DNA of 64,000 nt. Source: Andreprevotia sp. IGB-42 (GTDB taxonomy: Bacteria; Pseudomonadota; Gammaproteobacteria; Burkholderiales; Chitinibacteraceae). A model generated the notes under the pieces. It saw only the letters and a program-made list of their open reading frames with translations. It had not been told where the DNA came from and did not search any database. Of the stretch, positions 16,221 through 24,778 are shown piece after piece. A program made the translations under genes and the position numbers. The stretch lies in contig NZ_WXTX01000002.1 in NCBI RefSeq assembly GCF_009848685.1, forward strand, positions 392,580 to 456,579, in the 5' to 3' direction. Each line of letters begins with the position of its first letter. Positions within the stretch are counted from its first letter, which is position 1.

Positions 16221-17789
16221 ATGGGGATACGCGGGAAGCTGCTCGGCAGTCTGCTTTGCCTGCTCGGCGCGCTGGCGCTGGGCGTATTGTGGCTGCTGCG
16301 CGCGCAGATGCTGCACAACTACACCCGCATCGAGATGGAGCATGCGCAATCGGACTTGCGCAGCGTGGTGCTGGCGCTGGAGAACGAGAGCAAGCAGTTG
16401 GCGGTGCTGGCCAACGACTGGGGGCACTGGACCGAGCTTTACACCTTTGCAGCCGACCGCAATCCGGACTTCATCAGTGCCAACATCAACAGCCAGAATG
16501 ATCCGTACCGCCGCAACGGCATTGCGTGGCTGGGCATCACCGATGCCGAAGGGCAACTGATTGCCCATCTGGGCATCGATCCGGCCCGGGGCCGTGAAGC
16601 ACGCTTTCCGGAGCTGGAATTTGCCACTCCCGCATTGCAGCGGCAGCTGACGGCATTGGGCCAGCGCAACAACGGTTGCGGCATCGTCAACGTGGAAGCG
16701 GGGCCGATGCTGCTGTGCGGCGCGCCCATCCTCACATCGGAAGGCACCGGGCCATCACGCGGCACGGTGCTATTTGGCAAGCTGCTGAACGAGGCCGTGC
16801 TGGCATCGGTGCGGCAAACCACCAACAGCAGGATCGAGCTGCAATCCGCCGAAGGGCAGCCCATGCTGAACGTTGCCGGCCAGCCGTTTGCCATTGCCTC
16901 CACGCTGGGCAGCGGCACCGTGCGCTACGTGGAAAGCGATGCCGATTACCGCTTGCACTGGGCGCTGCACGACCTGGGTGGCAATGCGCTGGAAGACGTG
17001 GTGCTGATCTGGCCGCGCGATATCCGCACGCAGATGGACCGCATGCTGGGCATCGTGAGCTGGCAGCTGGCGCTGCTGGCCGGCCTGGCGGCGCTGGGCA
17101 TGGGCCTGGTGGTCGAGGTATTGCTGGTGCGGCGCTTGAAGAAAATGGATGTGGAGCTCAAGCGCATTTCCGGCCAGCGCGACTGGCACGGGCGGCTATC
17201 GGTGGCATCGCAGGACGAGATCGGTGCCTTGGCCACGCATGCCAACGATCTGCTGGGCGTGATCCAGCAGCAGGTGGACGAACTGGAACTGAGCGCGATG
17301 ACCGATGCGCTGACCGGCCTCGCCAACCGCCGTGCGTTCGATCATCACCTGGCAGAGGAAATCCGCCGGCAATCCCGCCATGGCCGCCCGCTCAGCCTGA
17401 TGATGTGCGACGTGGATTACTTCAAGCGTTTCAACGATTGCTACGGTCACCAGGCGGGTGACATGGCGCTGCAGGCGATTGCACGCTGCCTGAAGAACGG
17501 CGCACGCCGCGGCGGTGATCTGCCGGTACGCCTGGGCGGCGAGGAATTTGCATTGCTGTTCATCGCTACCGAAGCGGCCACCGCGGTACGGCTGGCAGAA
17601 GAAATACGCCGCGCGGTGGAGGCGCTGGCGATTCCCCATTCCGGATCGGACGTCGCCCCCGTGCTCACGCTCAGTTTCGGTGTGAGCGAGCTGGGCGAGG
17701 ACGATACCGCAGATACGCTGTATTTCCGCGCCGATACCGCGTTGTATGCGGCCAAGCAGGGCGGCCGCAACCGGGTGATGGCCGGCTAA
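16221..17789 (+). CDS. Membrane diguanylate cyclase with CHASE4 sensor
   Basis: A 522-residue protein. TM1 is at about residues 7-28. A periplasmic CHASE4-like domain follows, with the typical NDWGHWTELYTF and ISANINSQ. TM2 at ~275-300 and a HAMP region come next. The GGDEF domain begins at DALTGLANRRAFD and has the active-site variant GGEEF at 439-443. RGGD at 430-433, five residues before GGEEF, is a proper RxxD inhibitory site, so product feedback by c-di-GMP is expected. It makes c-di-GMP from two GTP. The ATG at 16221 follows an ACGAGGA box; an earlier in-frame codon at 16158 has no such support. Divergent from creB. Confidence 0.88.
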   Translation: MGIRGKLLGSLLCLLGALALGVLWLLRAQMLHNYTRIEMEHAQSDLRSVVLALENESKQLAVLANDWGHWTELYTFAADRNPDFISANINSQNDPYRRNGIAWLGITDAEGQLIAHLGIDPARGREARFPELEFATPALQRQLTALGQRNNGCGIVNVEAGPMLLCGAPILTSEGTGPSRGTVLFGKLLNEAVLASVRQTTNSRIELQSAEGQPMLNVAGQPFAIASTLGSGTVRYVESDADYRLHWALHDLGGNALEDVVLIWPRDIRTQMDRMLGIVSWQLALLAGLAALGMGLVVEVLLVRRLKKMDVELKRISGQRDWHGRLSVASQDEIGALATHANDLLGVIQQQVDELELSAMTDALTGLANRRAFDHHLAEEIRRQSRHGRPLSLMMCDVDYFKRFNDCYGHQAGDMALQAIARCLKNGARRGGDLPVRLGGEEFALLFIATEAATAVRLAEEIRRAVEALAIPHSGSDVAPVLTLSFGVSELGEDDTADTLYFRADTALYAAKQGGRNRVMAG

Positions 17790-17928
17790 GCGGGCCACGC
17801 ACACGGCAGCCTGGGCGGCAATGTACCAGCGGTGTTGTCAGCAGGCTGGTGATCGCCTACCCTCGCGGCTTCACCGCCGCTGCTGCCCAACCGTGCTCCC
17901 CATACCTGCTTCCCCCCTTCGCGCCGCT

Positions 17929-19215
17929 GTGCGCCTGCGCCATGCACCATTGCTGGCCATCCTGACTGCCGTGCTGGCATCCGCATGCGCAAGCCAGCCC
18001 GATGCAGCTTCGCTGCCGGCCAGTGCAGCGCTGGCTGCCACGCCGGAGCCGTTGCCCACGCCGGTACAGCAACTCAGTGCCGATCCGGAAGCGGACCCGG
18101 AGGCAAACCCGGAAACCGGCGCCGAGCCGCCCGTGGCCAGTGCCGTGGAAGCCATGCCCACGCCTGCCCCCGTGCCGCAGACCACGCCGGCACCCAGCCT
18201 GAACCCGGCGCAAGCACGTGTGCTGCTGCAGAAGCTGCTACCGCCCAAGATGCCGGACAAGGCCGGCTGGACGGAAGACATCGTGGATGCGTTCACGGCG
18301 CTGAAAATCCCCTACACGCCGGAATACTTCTGCGCGGCCAACGCGGTGATCGAACAGGAATCATCGTGGCAAGGCGATCCGGGCGTGCCGGGCCTGCCCA
18401 AGATCGTGTGGGGCAAGATCGGCGAGAAAGCCGCCGCCAAGCATATCCCGCTGATTGCGGTGCAGACCGCGCTGCTCAAGACCTCCCCCAACGGGCAGAG
18501 CTACAAGAGCCGCATCGACAACCTGCGCACCGAACGCGAAATGAATGCGGTGTTCGAAGACCTGGCCGCGGATGCCGCGCGCCTGGGCTTGCCACTGAAC
18601 ATGAGCAACCCCATCCGCACCGGCGGGCCGATGCAGGTGAGCGTGGACTTTGCCGAGGCGCATGTGCGTGCCTGGCCATATCCGTACAAGCTCACCCGCA
18701 GCGTGCGCGATACCGTGTTCACGCGGCGCGGCGGCACGTATTTCGGCATTGCCATCCTGCTGCAGTACCCGGCACCGTACAACGACATGCTGTACCGCTT
18801 TGCCGACTTCAACGCCGGGCGCTACGCCAGCCGCAATGCAGCGTTCCAGGCGGCCATTGCCAAGGCCAGCGGCCAGAAAATCACGCTGGATGGTGATCTG
18901 CTGAGCTACAGCAACGGCGCGCCCAGCAGCAAGCCCAGCGATGTGGAGCAGGCGCTGGCCAGCATTGCCGACCGCTTGGGCATGGGCCGCGATGCCATCC
19001 GCCGCGATCTGCTGACCGAGAAATTGTCGCCCTTCGGCCAGAGCGAGCTGTACCGCAAGGTGTTTGCACTGGCCGAGAAGAACGGCAAGCTGCCGCGCGC
19101 GGTGCTGCCGGAAATCCGCCTGATCAGCCCCAAGATCACCCGCAAGCTGACCACCGCGTGGTTTGCCGACCGCGTGAATGGCCGCTACCAGACCTGCCTG
19201 GCGCGCGCGCGCTGA
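17929..19215 (+). CDS. DUF1615 family lipoprotein
   Basis: A predicted lipoprotein of 428 residues if the GTG at 17929 is used; the signal then ends in the lipobox LASAC. The frame is open upstream to an ATG at 17821, but that start would put about 36 unlikely residues before the signal. A Pro/Ala/Glu-rich linker of roughly 90 residues follows (ADPEADPEANPETG), probably spanning periplasm. The globular part has VIEQESSWQGDP, which resembles the catalytic-Glu motif of lytic transglycosylases, and later NPIRTGGPMQVS and YRFADFNAGRYASRN, which also recall that fold. A murein-related role is inferred, not shown. Confidence 0.75.
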   Translation: MRLRHAPLLAILTAVLASACASQPDAASLPASAALAATPEPLPTPVQQLSADPEADPEANPETGAEPPVASAVEAMPTPAPVPQTTPAPSLNPAQARVLLQKLLPPKMPDKAGWTEDIVDAFTALKIPYTPEYFCAANAVIEQESSWQGDPGVPGLPKIVWGKIGEKAAAKHIPLIAVQTALLKTSPNGQSYKSRIDNLRTEREMNAVFEDLAADAARLGLPLNMSNPIRTGGPMQVSVDFAEAHVRAWPYPYKLTRSVRDTVFTRRGGTYFGIAILLQYPAPYNDMLYRFADFNAGRYASRNAAFQAAIAKASGQKITLDGDLLSYSNGAPSSKPSDVEQALASIADRLGMGRDAIRRDLLTEKLSPFGQSELYRKVFALAEKNGKLPRAVLPEIRLISPKITRKLTTAWFADRVNGRYQTCLARAR

Positions 19216-19263
19216 GCGTCTGTTTTGTATGCTCGCACGTTATCGGCGAATCAGCGGCATCAG

Positions 19264-19284
19264 GAACCCGGCCGAGCCGGGTTC
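19264..19284 (+). terminator. Hairpin after the DUF1615 gene
   Basis: GAACCCGGC (19264-19272) pairs with GCCGGGTTC (19276-19284) around a 3-base loop, 49 bases after the stop codon. Only a weak T-rich tail (TCATCGGCTGTTG) follows. The remaining bases to 19419 hold no gene I can support. Confidence 0.5.
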
Positions 19285-19419
19285 TCATCGGCTGTTGAGG
19301 GTGGACCAGCGGTTCTCCCAAGTTGATTACACACCCCGCGCCTGCGCTGGGCTCGTCAAGCATCCCGCTCAAACCCAGGCATTAATCGCGGACAAGTTCC
19401 AAGCAATTGCAGGATGCCG

Positions 19420-19878
19420 TTACTGCGCCGGCAACGGTGCCTGCTTCACCGGCAGGTGCATCGCCACGCCGATGCGGTTGAAGGCGCTGATGACCGCTGC
19501 GGCATAGGTAAGCGCCACCACTTCGGTATCGGAGAAATGCGCTGAGACCGCGGCGAAGTCGGCATCCGGCGCGCGCGCGCTATCGATATGCGCCAGTGTT
19601 TCCGCCCAGGCCAGTGCAGCGCGTTCGCGCTCGCTGTAAAAATCGACTTCACGCCAGGCCACCAGGCTGTTGATACGCTGGAAATCCTCGCCCCCCTTGA
19701 GCAGCGAACGCGCGTGCATGTCGATGCAGTACGCGCAGCCGTTGATCTGCGAGATACGCAGGTAAACCAGTTCAGCCAGTTGCGCACCCAGCGTGGCCTT
19801 GGCGGCGTTGCTGGCGGCGACCAGGCCATTGAAGGCTTCCGGGGCGAGGGTGGCGTGTTGCAGGCGGGCTTGGGTCAT
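19420..19878 (-). CDS. AhpD/carboxymuconolactone decarboxylase-like protein
   Basis: A 152-residue all-helical protein with the AhpD redox motif: C48 and C51 in GCAYCIDMH with H55 nearby, plus LVAWREVDFYSERERAALAWAE and FNRIGVAMHLPV, typical of the CMD family. Such proteins reduce peroxides or handle reactive species. I prefer the ATG at 19878: an AGGA box lies 8 bases before it, while for the ATG at 19887 the box would touch the start codon. An exact ECF41-type promoter lies 48 bases upstream of this start, and an ECF41 gene sits 2 kb away, matching the known link between ECF41 and CMD genes. Confidence 0.85.
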   Translation of the reverse strand: MTQARLQHATLAPEAFNGLVAASNAAKATLGAQLAELVYLRISQINGCAYCIDMHARSLLKGGEDFQRINSLVAWREVDFYSERERAALAWAETLAHIDSARAPDADFAAVSAHFSDTEVVALTYAAAVISAFNRIGVAMHLPVKQAPLPAQ

Positions 19879-19925
19879 GATGAACATCCTTCAGTTGTGC
19901 AGCAGGCTGCTGCTTCAACGTATAA

Positions 19926-19952
19926 GACGGCATGCCCCGCCGGTTTGTGACA
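19926..19952 (-). promoter_or_regulatory. ECF41-type promoter of the AhpD-like gene
   Basis: On the minus strand TGTCACA (19952-19946), 16 bases, then CGTC (19929-19926). This equals the published ECF41 consensus, TGTCACA-N16-CGTC, without a mismatch. It lies about 50 bases before the AhpD-like gene. Confidence 0.85.
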
Positions 19953-19964
19953 ACAGCGGGTTTT

Positions 19965-20918
19965 TTAACCGGTGGCCTCACCAGCCACTTGCGCACGCAG
20001 TGCATCGATCAGCACCCTTACCTTGCGTGGCCGGTGGCGTGCCGCCGGAAAAACTGCATGGATGCCGCCGACCGGCGCCTGCCATTGCGGCAACAACGCC
20101 ACCAGCGCGCCGCTTGCCAGATCATCACGCACGGCAAAATCGGGCAGCATTGCCAGCCCGCCCCCTGCCAGCGCTGCCGCACGCACGCCATACGCGGTGT
20201 TGGCGCTGAAGCCGGCAGCAAAGCGCACGGTTTGCCGCGCGGCTGTGTCCTGATGGCTGAACGCCCAATTCAGCGGCTGCGGCAATACCGACAGCGCAAT
20301 GAACGGCCAATCGGCCAGAGCGGCGGGCGTGGCCGGCACGGATCGGTGTTGCAGCAATGCCGGGCTGGCCACCAGCACATCGTTGAAGCCGGCAATGCGC
20401 ACCGCCTGGTGATTGGAATCGGGCAGGTTGCCGATACGGATGGCGACATCGATGCCCTCGCCAACCAGATCGAACAGGCGGTCACCCGCCAGCAGCTCGA
20501 TTTTCAGGTCCGGATAGCGCTGCCGCAGCGCGACGCATACCGGCGCAACCACGGTGGCACCGTAATCGATGGGCGCGGTAATTCGCAATGTGCCACGCGG
20601 TGCGCTGCTGTCCTGCGCGGCGGCATCCACGGCGGCTTCCACCTCGCGCACGATGCGCCGGCTGGCTTCATAGAAGGCTTCGCCCGCCTCGGTCAGGCCC
20701 AGGCGCCGGGTGGTTCTGACCAGCAGGCTGGTGCCCACCTCATGCTCCAGCCGTTGCATATGCGTGCTGACCATGGTTTTGGCGAGGCCCAGCCGGGTGG
20801 CCGCGGCGGTCAGCGAACCGGCCTCCACCACGGTCACGAACACCAGCAGGCGATTGAGGTTGATCGCGGCAAGGTTGGCCAAGGCATTCACCACTTTGAA
20901 TGGACAGTCATTCCACAA
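19965..20918 (-). CDS. LysR-family transcriptional regulator
   Basis: A LysR protein of up to 317 residues. The helix-turn-helix is GSLTAAATRLGLAKTMVSTHMQRLE, in which the family's usual 'S' is A-K-T-M. The C-terminal half is a substrate-binding domain (GTLRITAPIDYGA, IDVAIRIGNLPDS). The first ATG (20918) gives about 15 more N-terminal residues than usual, so a GTG near residue 9 or 10 may be the real start. It is divergent from a secreted alpha/beta hydrolase, the likely target, with a 7-bp palindrome between them. Similar LysR proteins of the 'CrgA-like' group often regulate an adjacent oxidoreductase or hydrolase. Confidence 0.85.
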   Translation of the reverse strand: MWNDCPFKVVNALANLAAINLNRLLVFVTVVEAGSLTAAATRLGLAKTMVSTHMQRLEHEVGTSLLVRTTRRLGLTEAGEAFYEASRRIVREVEAAVDAAAQDSSAPRGTLRITAPIDYGATVVAPVCVALRQRYPDLKIELLAGDRLFDLVGEGIDVAIRIGNLPDSNHQAVRIAGFNDVLVASPALLQHRSVPATPAALADWPFIALSVLPQPLNWAFSHQDTAARQTVRFAAGFSANTAYGVRAAALAGGGLAMLPDFAVRDDLASGALVALLPQWQAPVGGIHAVFPAARHRPRKVRVLIDALRAQVAGEATG

Positions 20919-20941
20919 TTGAACGTCTTATCGCCAGCAAT

Positions 20942-20961
20942 GCGCAAGCCTAATCTTGCGC
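20942..20961. promoter_or_regulatory. Palindrome between lysR and hydrolase genes
   Basis: GCGCAAG (20942-20948) and CTTGCGC (20955-20961), perfect 7-bp arms around CCTAAT, in the 86-base divergent gap. Possible operator for the LysR protein. Confidence 0.4.
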
Positions 20962-21004
20962 CATAACCGGTGCGCATCGCGCCGCAATCCACAGGAGACC
21001 GATC

Positions 21005-21934
21005 ATGACTGCCCAAGCCCTTGCTGCCGTTGCACTGGCCACCGCCCTCACCCCTGCCGTTGCCGCGGCGGTGGAATACCGCACGCTGGATGTCGACGGC
21101 ATCCAGATCTTCTACCGCGAGGCCGGCAACCCGGATGCACCGACCGTGTTGCTGCTGCACGGCTTCCCTGCGTCGTCGCAGATGTATGCCGGGCTGATCG
21201 ACGCACTGGCCGACCAGTACCACCTGATCGCCCCCGATTACCCCGGCGCCGGGCAGACGGTGATCGGCAAGGGCGTTGCTTTCACGCCCACATTCGACAA
21301 TCTCGCCAGCGTGATGACGCGGTTTGTCGAACTCAAGGGATTGAAGCGCTTTGCGCTGTACATGCAGGACTTTGGCGGCCCGGTGGGCATGCGCATGGCC
21401 AGCCAGCATCCGGGATGGATCAGTGCGCTGATCGTGCAGAACGCCAACAGCTACGACGCCGGCCTGTCGGATGGCATCCGCCACAACATCAGCGCCACCA
21501 GCGCCGGTGTGAACGCCCGGACCCGGCCGATGCTGGAAGGCATCCTCAGCACCGAGGGGGTGCAGTTCATGTACCGCACCGGCCTGCGCCAGCCGCAACG
21601 CGTGGCGCCGGAGGGCTGGACCAACGCATTGTGGGGGCTGCAGAACCCGGTAAACCGCAATATCCAGATGGGCCTGCTGGCAAATTACCAGAGCAATCTG
21701 GATCTTTACCCGGCATGGCAAACGTATCTGCGCGACCAGCAACCGCCCACGCTGGTGGTCTGGGGCAAGAACGACCCGCTGTTCACCGCAGCCGGCGCGC
21801 TCGCCTATGGCAAGGACGTGAAGAAGGCGGACATCCACCTGCTCGATACCGGCCACTTTGCGCTGGACGAAGAAACGCCGGCGATTGCCGCGCATATGCG
21901 GCGGTTTCTGGCGGGGCTGCCAGCGGCAAAGTAA
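21005..21934 (+). CDS. Exported alpha/beta hydrolase with Asp nucleophile (dehalogenase/epoxide-hydrolase-like)
   Basis: A 309-residue protein with a signal-like N terminus (AQALAAVALATALTPAVAAA). The fold motif HGFP is at 52-55. The nucleophile elbow is YMQDFGGPVG, with aspartate D122 where esterases have serine; acid D257 (GKNDPLF) and base H284 (TGHFAL). An Asp nucleophile is the hallmark of haloalkane dehalogenases and epoxide hydrolases, which form an ester intermediate. The export signal is unusual for haloalkane dehalogenases. The substrate is not readable from sequence. An AGGAGA box precedes the ATG. Divergent from the LysR gene. Confidence 0.82.
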   Translation: MTAQALAAVALATALTPAVAAAVEYRTLDVDGIQIFYREAGNPDAPTVLLLHGFPASSQMYAGLIDALADQYHLIAPDYPGAGQTVIGKGVAFTPTFDNLASVMTRFVELKGLKRFALYMQDFGGPVGMRMASQHPGWISALIVQNANSYDAGLSDGIRHNISATSAGVNARTRPMLEGILSTEGVQFMYRTGLRQPQRVAPEGWTNALWGLQNPVNRNIQMGLLANYQSNLDLYPAWQTYLRDQQPPTLVVWGKNDPLFTAAGALAYGKDVKKADIHLLDTGHFALDEETPAIAAHMRRFLAGLPAAK

Positions 21935-22019
21935 GGGCTGAGTCTCCATTGCCACATCAGCCTGGAAGCCAGCCCTGCCAAGGTTCGATGCGCATATCAC
22001 CGGCCAGCGATACCACGCG

Positions 22020-22892
22020 TCAATAGTACTGTTGCAGCGCCGCCAGCTTGTCCGGGTTGCGCACGTTGTAAATGGCGGCGATGCGCGCGCCGTCCGCAAC
22101 GATGACGATGGCCGAATCGATGTGGCCATCGATGAAGCGCAGCAGTGCCGGCTCGCCGTTGATTTCGGCGTGCCGGTATTGCGCGCTGCCGGCCTGGTTG
22201 GCGGCAATCACCTGATACAGCCGTGCCAGCCGCTCGGCACCGTACAGCGGGCGCAGCGTGGCGTAGACCTTGCCACCACCATCGGATACCAGCATGGCAT
22301 CGCTGGTGAACAACGCCTGCAGCGCCGCATGATCACCGCGCAATGCGGCCGCGGCAAATGCATCGAGCAGGCGGAGATGGTCTTCGGGCGCGACCGGGCG
22401 GCGCGGTGCGTCGTCATCCAGCCGCTTGCGCGCCCGCGATACCAGTTGGCGTACCGCAGCCGGCTTCTTGCCAAGGATGGTGGCGATTTCAGCGTATTCG
22501 CAATCGATCACCTCGCGCAGCAGCAATGCGGCACGCTCTTCCGGAGCCAGCCGCTCCAGCACGGTCATGAAGGCCAGGCCGACATCGCTTTTCAGCTCCA
22601 GCGCCCATTCCGGCGATGGCGCGGTATCAGTCAGCAATGGCTCCGGCAGCCACGGGCCGGTGTAATGTTCGCGCTCGCGCTTGACCACCCGCAGCCGGTC
22701 TATCGCCAGCCGGGTGACCACGGTAACCAGCCAGGCTTCCGGCGTGGCAAGTGCATCCCGGCTGGCATCGTGCCAGCGCAGGTAGGCATCCTGCACCACG
22801 TCTTCCGCATCGGCGCGTACGCCCAGCATGCGGTAGGCCAGGCCGAACAGGCGTGGGCGGTGCAGGTCAAAAGCATCAAGCGGCAGGTTCAA
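22020..22892 (-). CDS. ECF41 sigma factor with SnoaL-like C-terminal domain
   Basis: A 290-residue ECF sigma factor. Sigma2 (RLFGLAYRMLGVRADAEDVVQD) and sigma4 (LLREVIDCEYAEIATILGKK) are followed by a SnoaL/NTF2-like domain. The three signatures of the ECF41 group are all present: WLPEP (81-85) in the linker, DGGGK (204-208) and NPDKL (279-283). In this group the C-terminal extension takes the place of an anti-sigma factor and tunes activity. An exact ECF41 promoter sits upstream, so it should be autoregulated; a second one drives the AhpD-like gene. Confidence 0.92.
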   Translation of the reverse strand: MNLPLDAFDLHRPRLFGLAYRMLGVRADAEDVVQDAYLRWHDASRDALATPEAWLVTVVTRLAIDRLRVVKREREHYTGPWLPEPLLTDTAPSPEWALELKSDVGLAFMTVLERLAPEERAALLLREVIDCEYAEIATILGKKPAAVRQLVSRARKRLDDDAPRRPVAPEDHLRLLDAFAAAALRGDHAALQALFTSDAMLVSDGGGKVYATLRPLYGAERLARLYQVIAANQAGSAQYRHAEINGEPALLRFIDGHIDSAIVIVADGARIAAIYNVRNPDKLAALQQYY

Positions 22893-22922
22893 TCCGTATC
22901 CCCATCATCGGTGCAGATTCAA

Positions 22923-22949
22923 GACGGTGCTGTGACATGTTTTGTGACA
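22923..22949 (-). promoter_or_regulatory. ECF41-type promoter of the ECF41 gene itself
   Basis: On the minus strand TGTCACA (22949-22943), 16 bases, CGTC (22926-22923): identical to the consensus. A second TGTCACA lies inside the spacer (22937-22931). About 30 bases upstream of the sigma gene start, so autoregulation is likely. Confidence 0.85.
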
Positions 22950-23040
22950 AATTGGCAGCATTCCGTCTTTGCAGCCGGCAGGGCGCTTGTTATTGTCGCC
23001 GCATTGCCCTGCCAGGCCCGAATCCGCCCGCCACCACCGC

Positions 23041-24120
23041 ATGAAACATCCACGCGCTTTCCGCTTTCTGCTCTGGGCCATTGCGGTCTGTGCACTGCTG
23101 GGCGTTGCTGCGATAGCTGTGCTGCATTTTACCGTGCAGCAACTGCGAGAGCACGTCATTGCCGCCCTGGGTAGCGAGAGCGAAGTCGGCGAGATCAAGC
23201 TCGGGCTATCCACGCTGGAAATCAGCAACCTGCGCATCAAGGCACCGGATGGCTGGCCCACGCGCGACAGCCTGCGTGCCAGCCGCGTGATCATCGTGCC
23301 GGACTGGCGCGCGCTGCTATCGTCCCGAGTGCATATCCATTCCATCACGCTGGAGGGCGGTTACCTGTCGATCTGGCGGCATAGCAACGGCAAGACGCGC
23401 TTGCTGCCCAGCCTGCTGGAACACGCCAAGGCCGCAGCCAGCGCGGAATCGGGCAAGCGCGAAGTGATCATCGACCGCATTGCCATGCAGCAGGGTGATG
23501 TCGACTTTTACGACAGTACGGTGAGCAAAACGCCGTACAAGATACCGCTCAGCCATGCCGATATCACGCTGGAAGCGCTGAACCTGCCGGCAGTGGCCAA
23601 CCGCAGCCCGCTGACCGCCACCGCCACGCTGGCCGGGTCGCGGCGCCGGGGATCGGTAGATATCCGTGGCTGGATGATTTTTGCCGACAAAAGCAGTGTG
23701 CTGAGCACTCGGCTGCGCGGCATCGACCTGATCACGCTGCAGCCCTACCTGCTGAAAGCCACCGAAACCCGCGTAAAGCGCGGCACGCTGGATCTGGACC
23801 TGAATTCCACCATCGAGAACCGGCAGCTGAAAGCGCCCGGCGTGCTGACGCTGAGCGATCTGGAGCTGAAAACCCCCGATGGCTTCTGGAATACGCTGAG
23901 CAATGCACCGCGCCAGGCCGCGCTCTCCAGCCTGAAAGACGAGCGCGGCAAGATCGTGCTGCGCTTTACGCTGACCGGCAATCTGCACAACCCGCGCTTC
24001 GTACTCAACGAAGACCTGAACAAGCGGATGGGTCTGGGCGTTGCCGAAGGCATCGGCCTCACCATCAAGGGGCTGGCTGGCGGCGTGGGCAAGACCATCA
24101 GCAAGATTTTCGGCCAGTAG
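23041..24120 (+). CDS. DUF748/AsmA-like membrane-anchored protein
   Basis: A 359-residue protein. One N-terminal membrane segment (FLLWAIAVCALLGVAAIAVL) is followed by a periplasmic beta-rich region typical of DUF748/AsmA-like proteins: GEIKLGLSTLEISNLRIKAP, IHSITLEGGYLSIWRHSNGK, VDFYDSTVSKTPYKIPLSHA, RLRGIDLITLQPYL. The C-terminal end ISKIFGQ follows a Gly-rich amphipathic stretch. AsmA-like proteins are linked to lipid transport between membranes; a precise role is unknown for this family. The ATG at 23041 begins the membrane anchor; the frame opens upstream at 22969 without support. Confidence 0.75.
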   Translation: MKHPRAFRFLLWAIAVCALLGVAAIAVLHFTVQQLREHVIAALGSESEVGEIKLGLSTLEISNLRIKAPDGWPTRDSLRASRVIIVPDWRALLSSRVHIHSITLEGGYLSIWRHSNGKTRLLPSLLEHAKAAASAESGKREVIIDRIAMQQGDVDFYDSTVSKTPYKIPLSHADITLEALNLPAVANRSPLTATATLAGSRRRGSVDIRGWMIFADKSSVLSTRLRGIDLITLQPYLLKATETRVKRGTLDLDLNSTIENRQLKAPGVLTLSDLELKTPDGFWNTLSNAPRQAALSSLKDERGKIVLRFTLTGNLHNPRFVLNEDLNKRMGLGVAEGIGLTIKGLAGGVGKTISKIFGQ

Positions 24121-24195
24121 CAATCCCCAGCCGGTAAGCGCAACGTTCGTCCGCGATATGCACTGGCAAGCAATACCGTTACGCAACACGGCAGC

Positions 24196-24221
24196 GCCCG
24201 GTTAAACTGGGCGGCTTTTTT
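24196..24221 (+). terminator. Terminator after the DUF748 gene
   Basis: GCCCGG (24196-24201) pairs with CTGGGC (24207-24212), with one G-T pair, followed by GGC and seven Ts. Placed between the DUF748 gene and yaeQ. Confidence 0.5.
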
Positions 24222-24241
24222 CATTTCCACCGAGCTGCCGT

Positions 24242-24778
24242 ATGGCCATCAAAGCCACCATCTTCAAGGCCGACCTCAATATCACCGATATGGATCGCGG
24301 CTATTACGCATCGCATGCGCTGACCATTGCCCGCCATCCTTCCGAAACCGATGAGCGCATGATGCTGCGCGTGCTGGCCTTTGCCCGCCATGCATCCGAA
24401 TCGCTGGAGTTCGGCCGCGGCATCAGCGATGACGAAGACGCCACCATCTGGCAGAAGAACCTGGTCGATGAAATCGAAGTTTGGGTGGAACTGGGCCTGC
24501 CGGATGAAAAACGCCTGCGCAAGGCATGCAACCGCGCGGCCGAAGTGTGGCTATACGCGTATGGCGGCCGCCAGGCAGAAATGTGGTGGGACAGCATCAA
24601 AGGGCAGATGATCCGCTTCGATCACCTGCACGTGGTGACCATCGCCCCGGAAACCTTCAGCGCACTGGGCGCCATGGCAGCACGCACCATGCAGCTGCAA
24701 GCCACCATCCAGGACGGCCAGTTGTGGTTGTCCAACGACAAGGAAAACCTGCTGGTGGAGCTGACAACGCTCAAATGA
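24242..24778 (+). CDS. yaeQ: YaeQ family protein
   Basis: A 178-residue protein that matches YaeQ over its length (E. coli about 181): MAIKATIFKADLNI, the ARHPSETDERMMLRVLAFA block, and EVWLYAYGG with WWDSIKG. The fold resembles PD-(D/E)XK nucleases, but the cellular role is not settled; it can compensate for loss of RfaH in E. coli. The stop codon overlaps the start of a frameshifted gene (ATGA). Confidence 0.88.
   Translation: MAIKATIFKADLNITDMDRGYYASHALTIARHPSETDERMMLRVLAFARHASESLEFGRGISDDEDATIWQKNLVDEIEVWVELGLPDEKRLRKACNRAAEVWLYAYGGRQAEMWWDSIKGQMIRFDHLHVVTIAPETFSALGAMAARTMQLQATIQDGQLWLSNDKENLLVELTTLK

Noticed and set aside
16119..16568. N-terminal extension of CreB
   Set aside because: No receiver-like sequence and no second domain; the receiver starts exactly at the ATG at 16118.
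21005..21934. Calling the hydrolase a true haloalkane dehalogenase
   Set aside because: Asp nucleophile fits, but epoxide hydrolases and other relatives share it, and the halide-binding Trp pair could not be confirmed from sequence alone.
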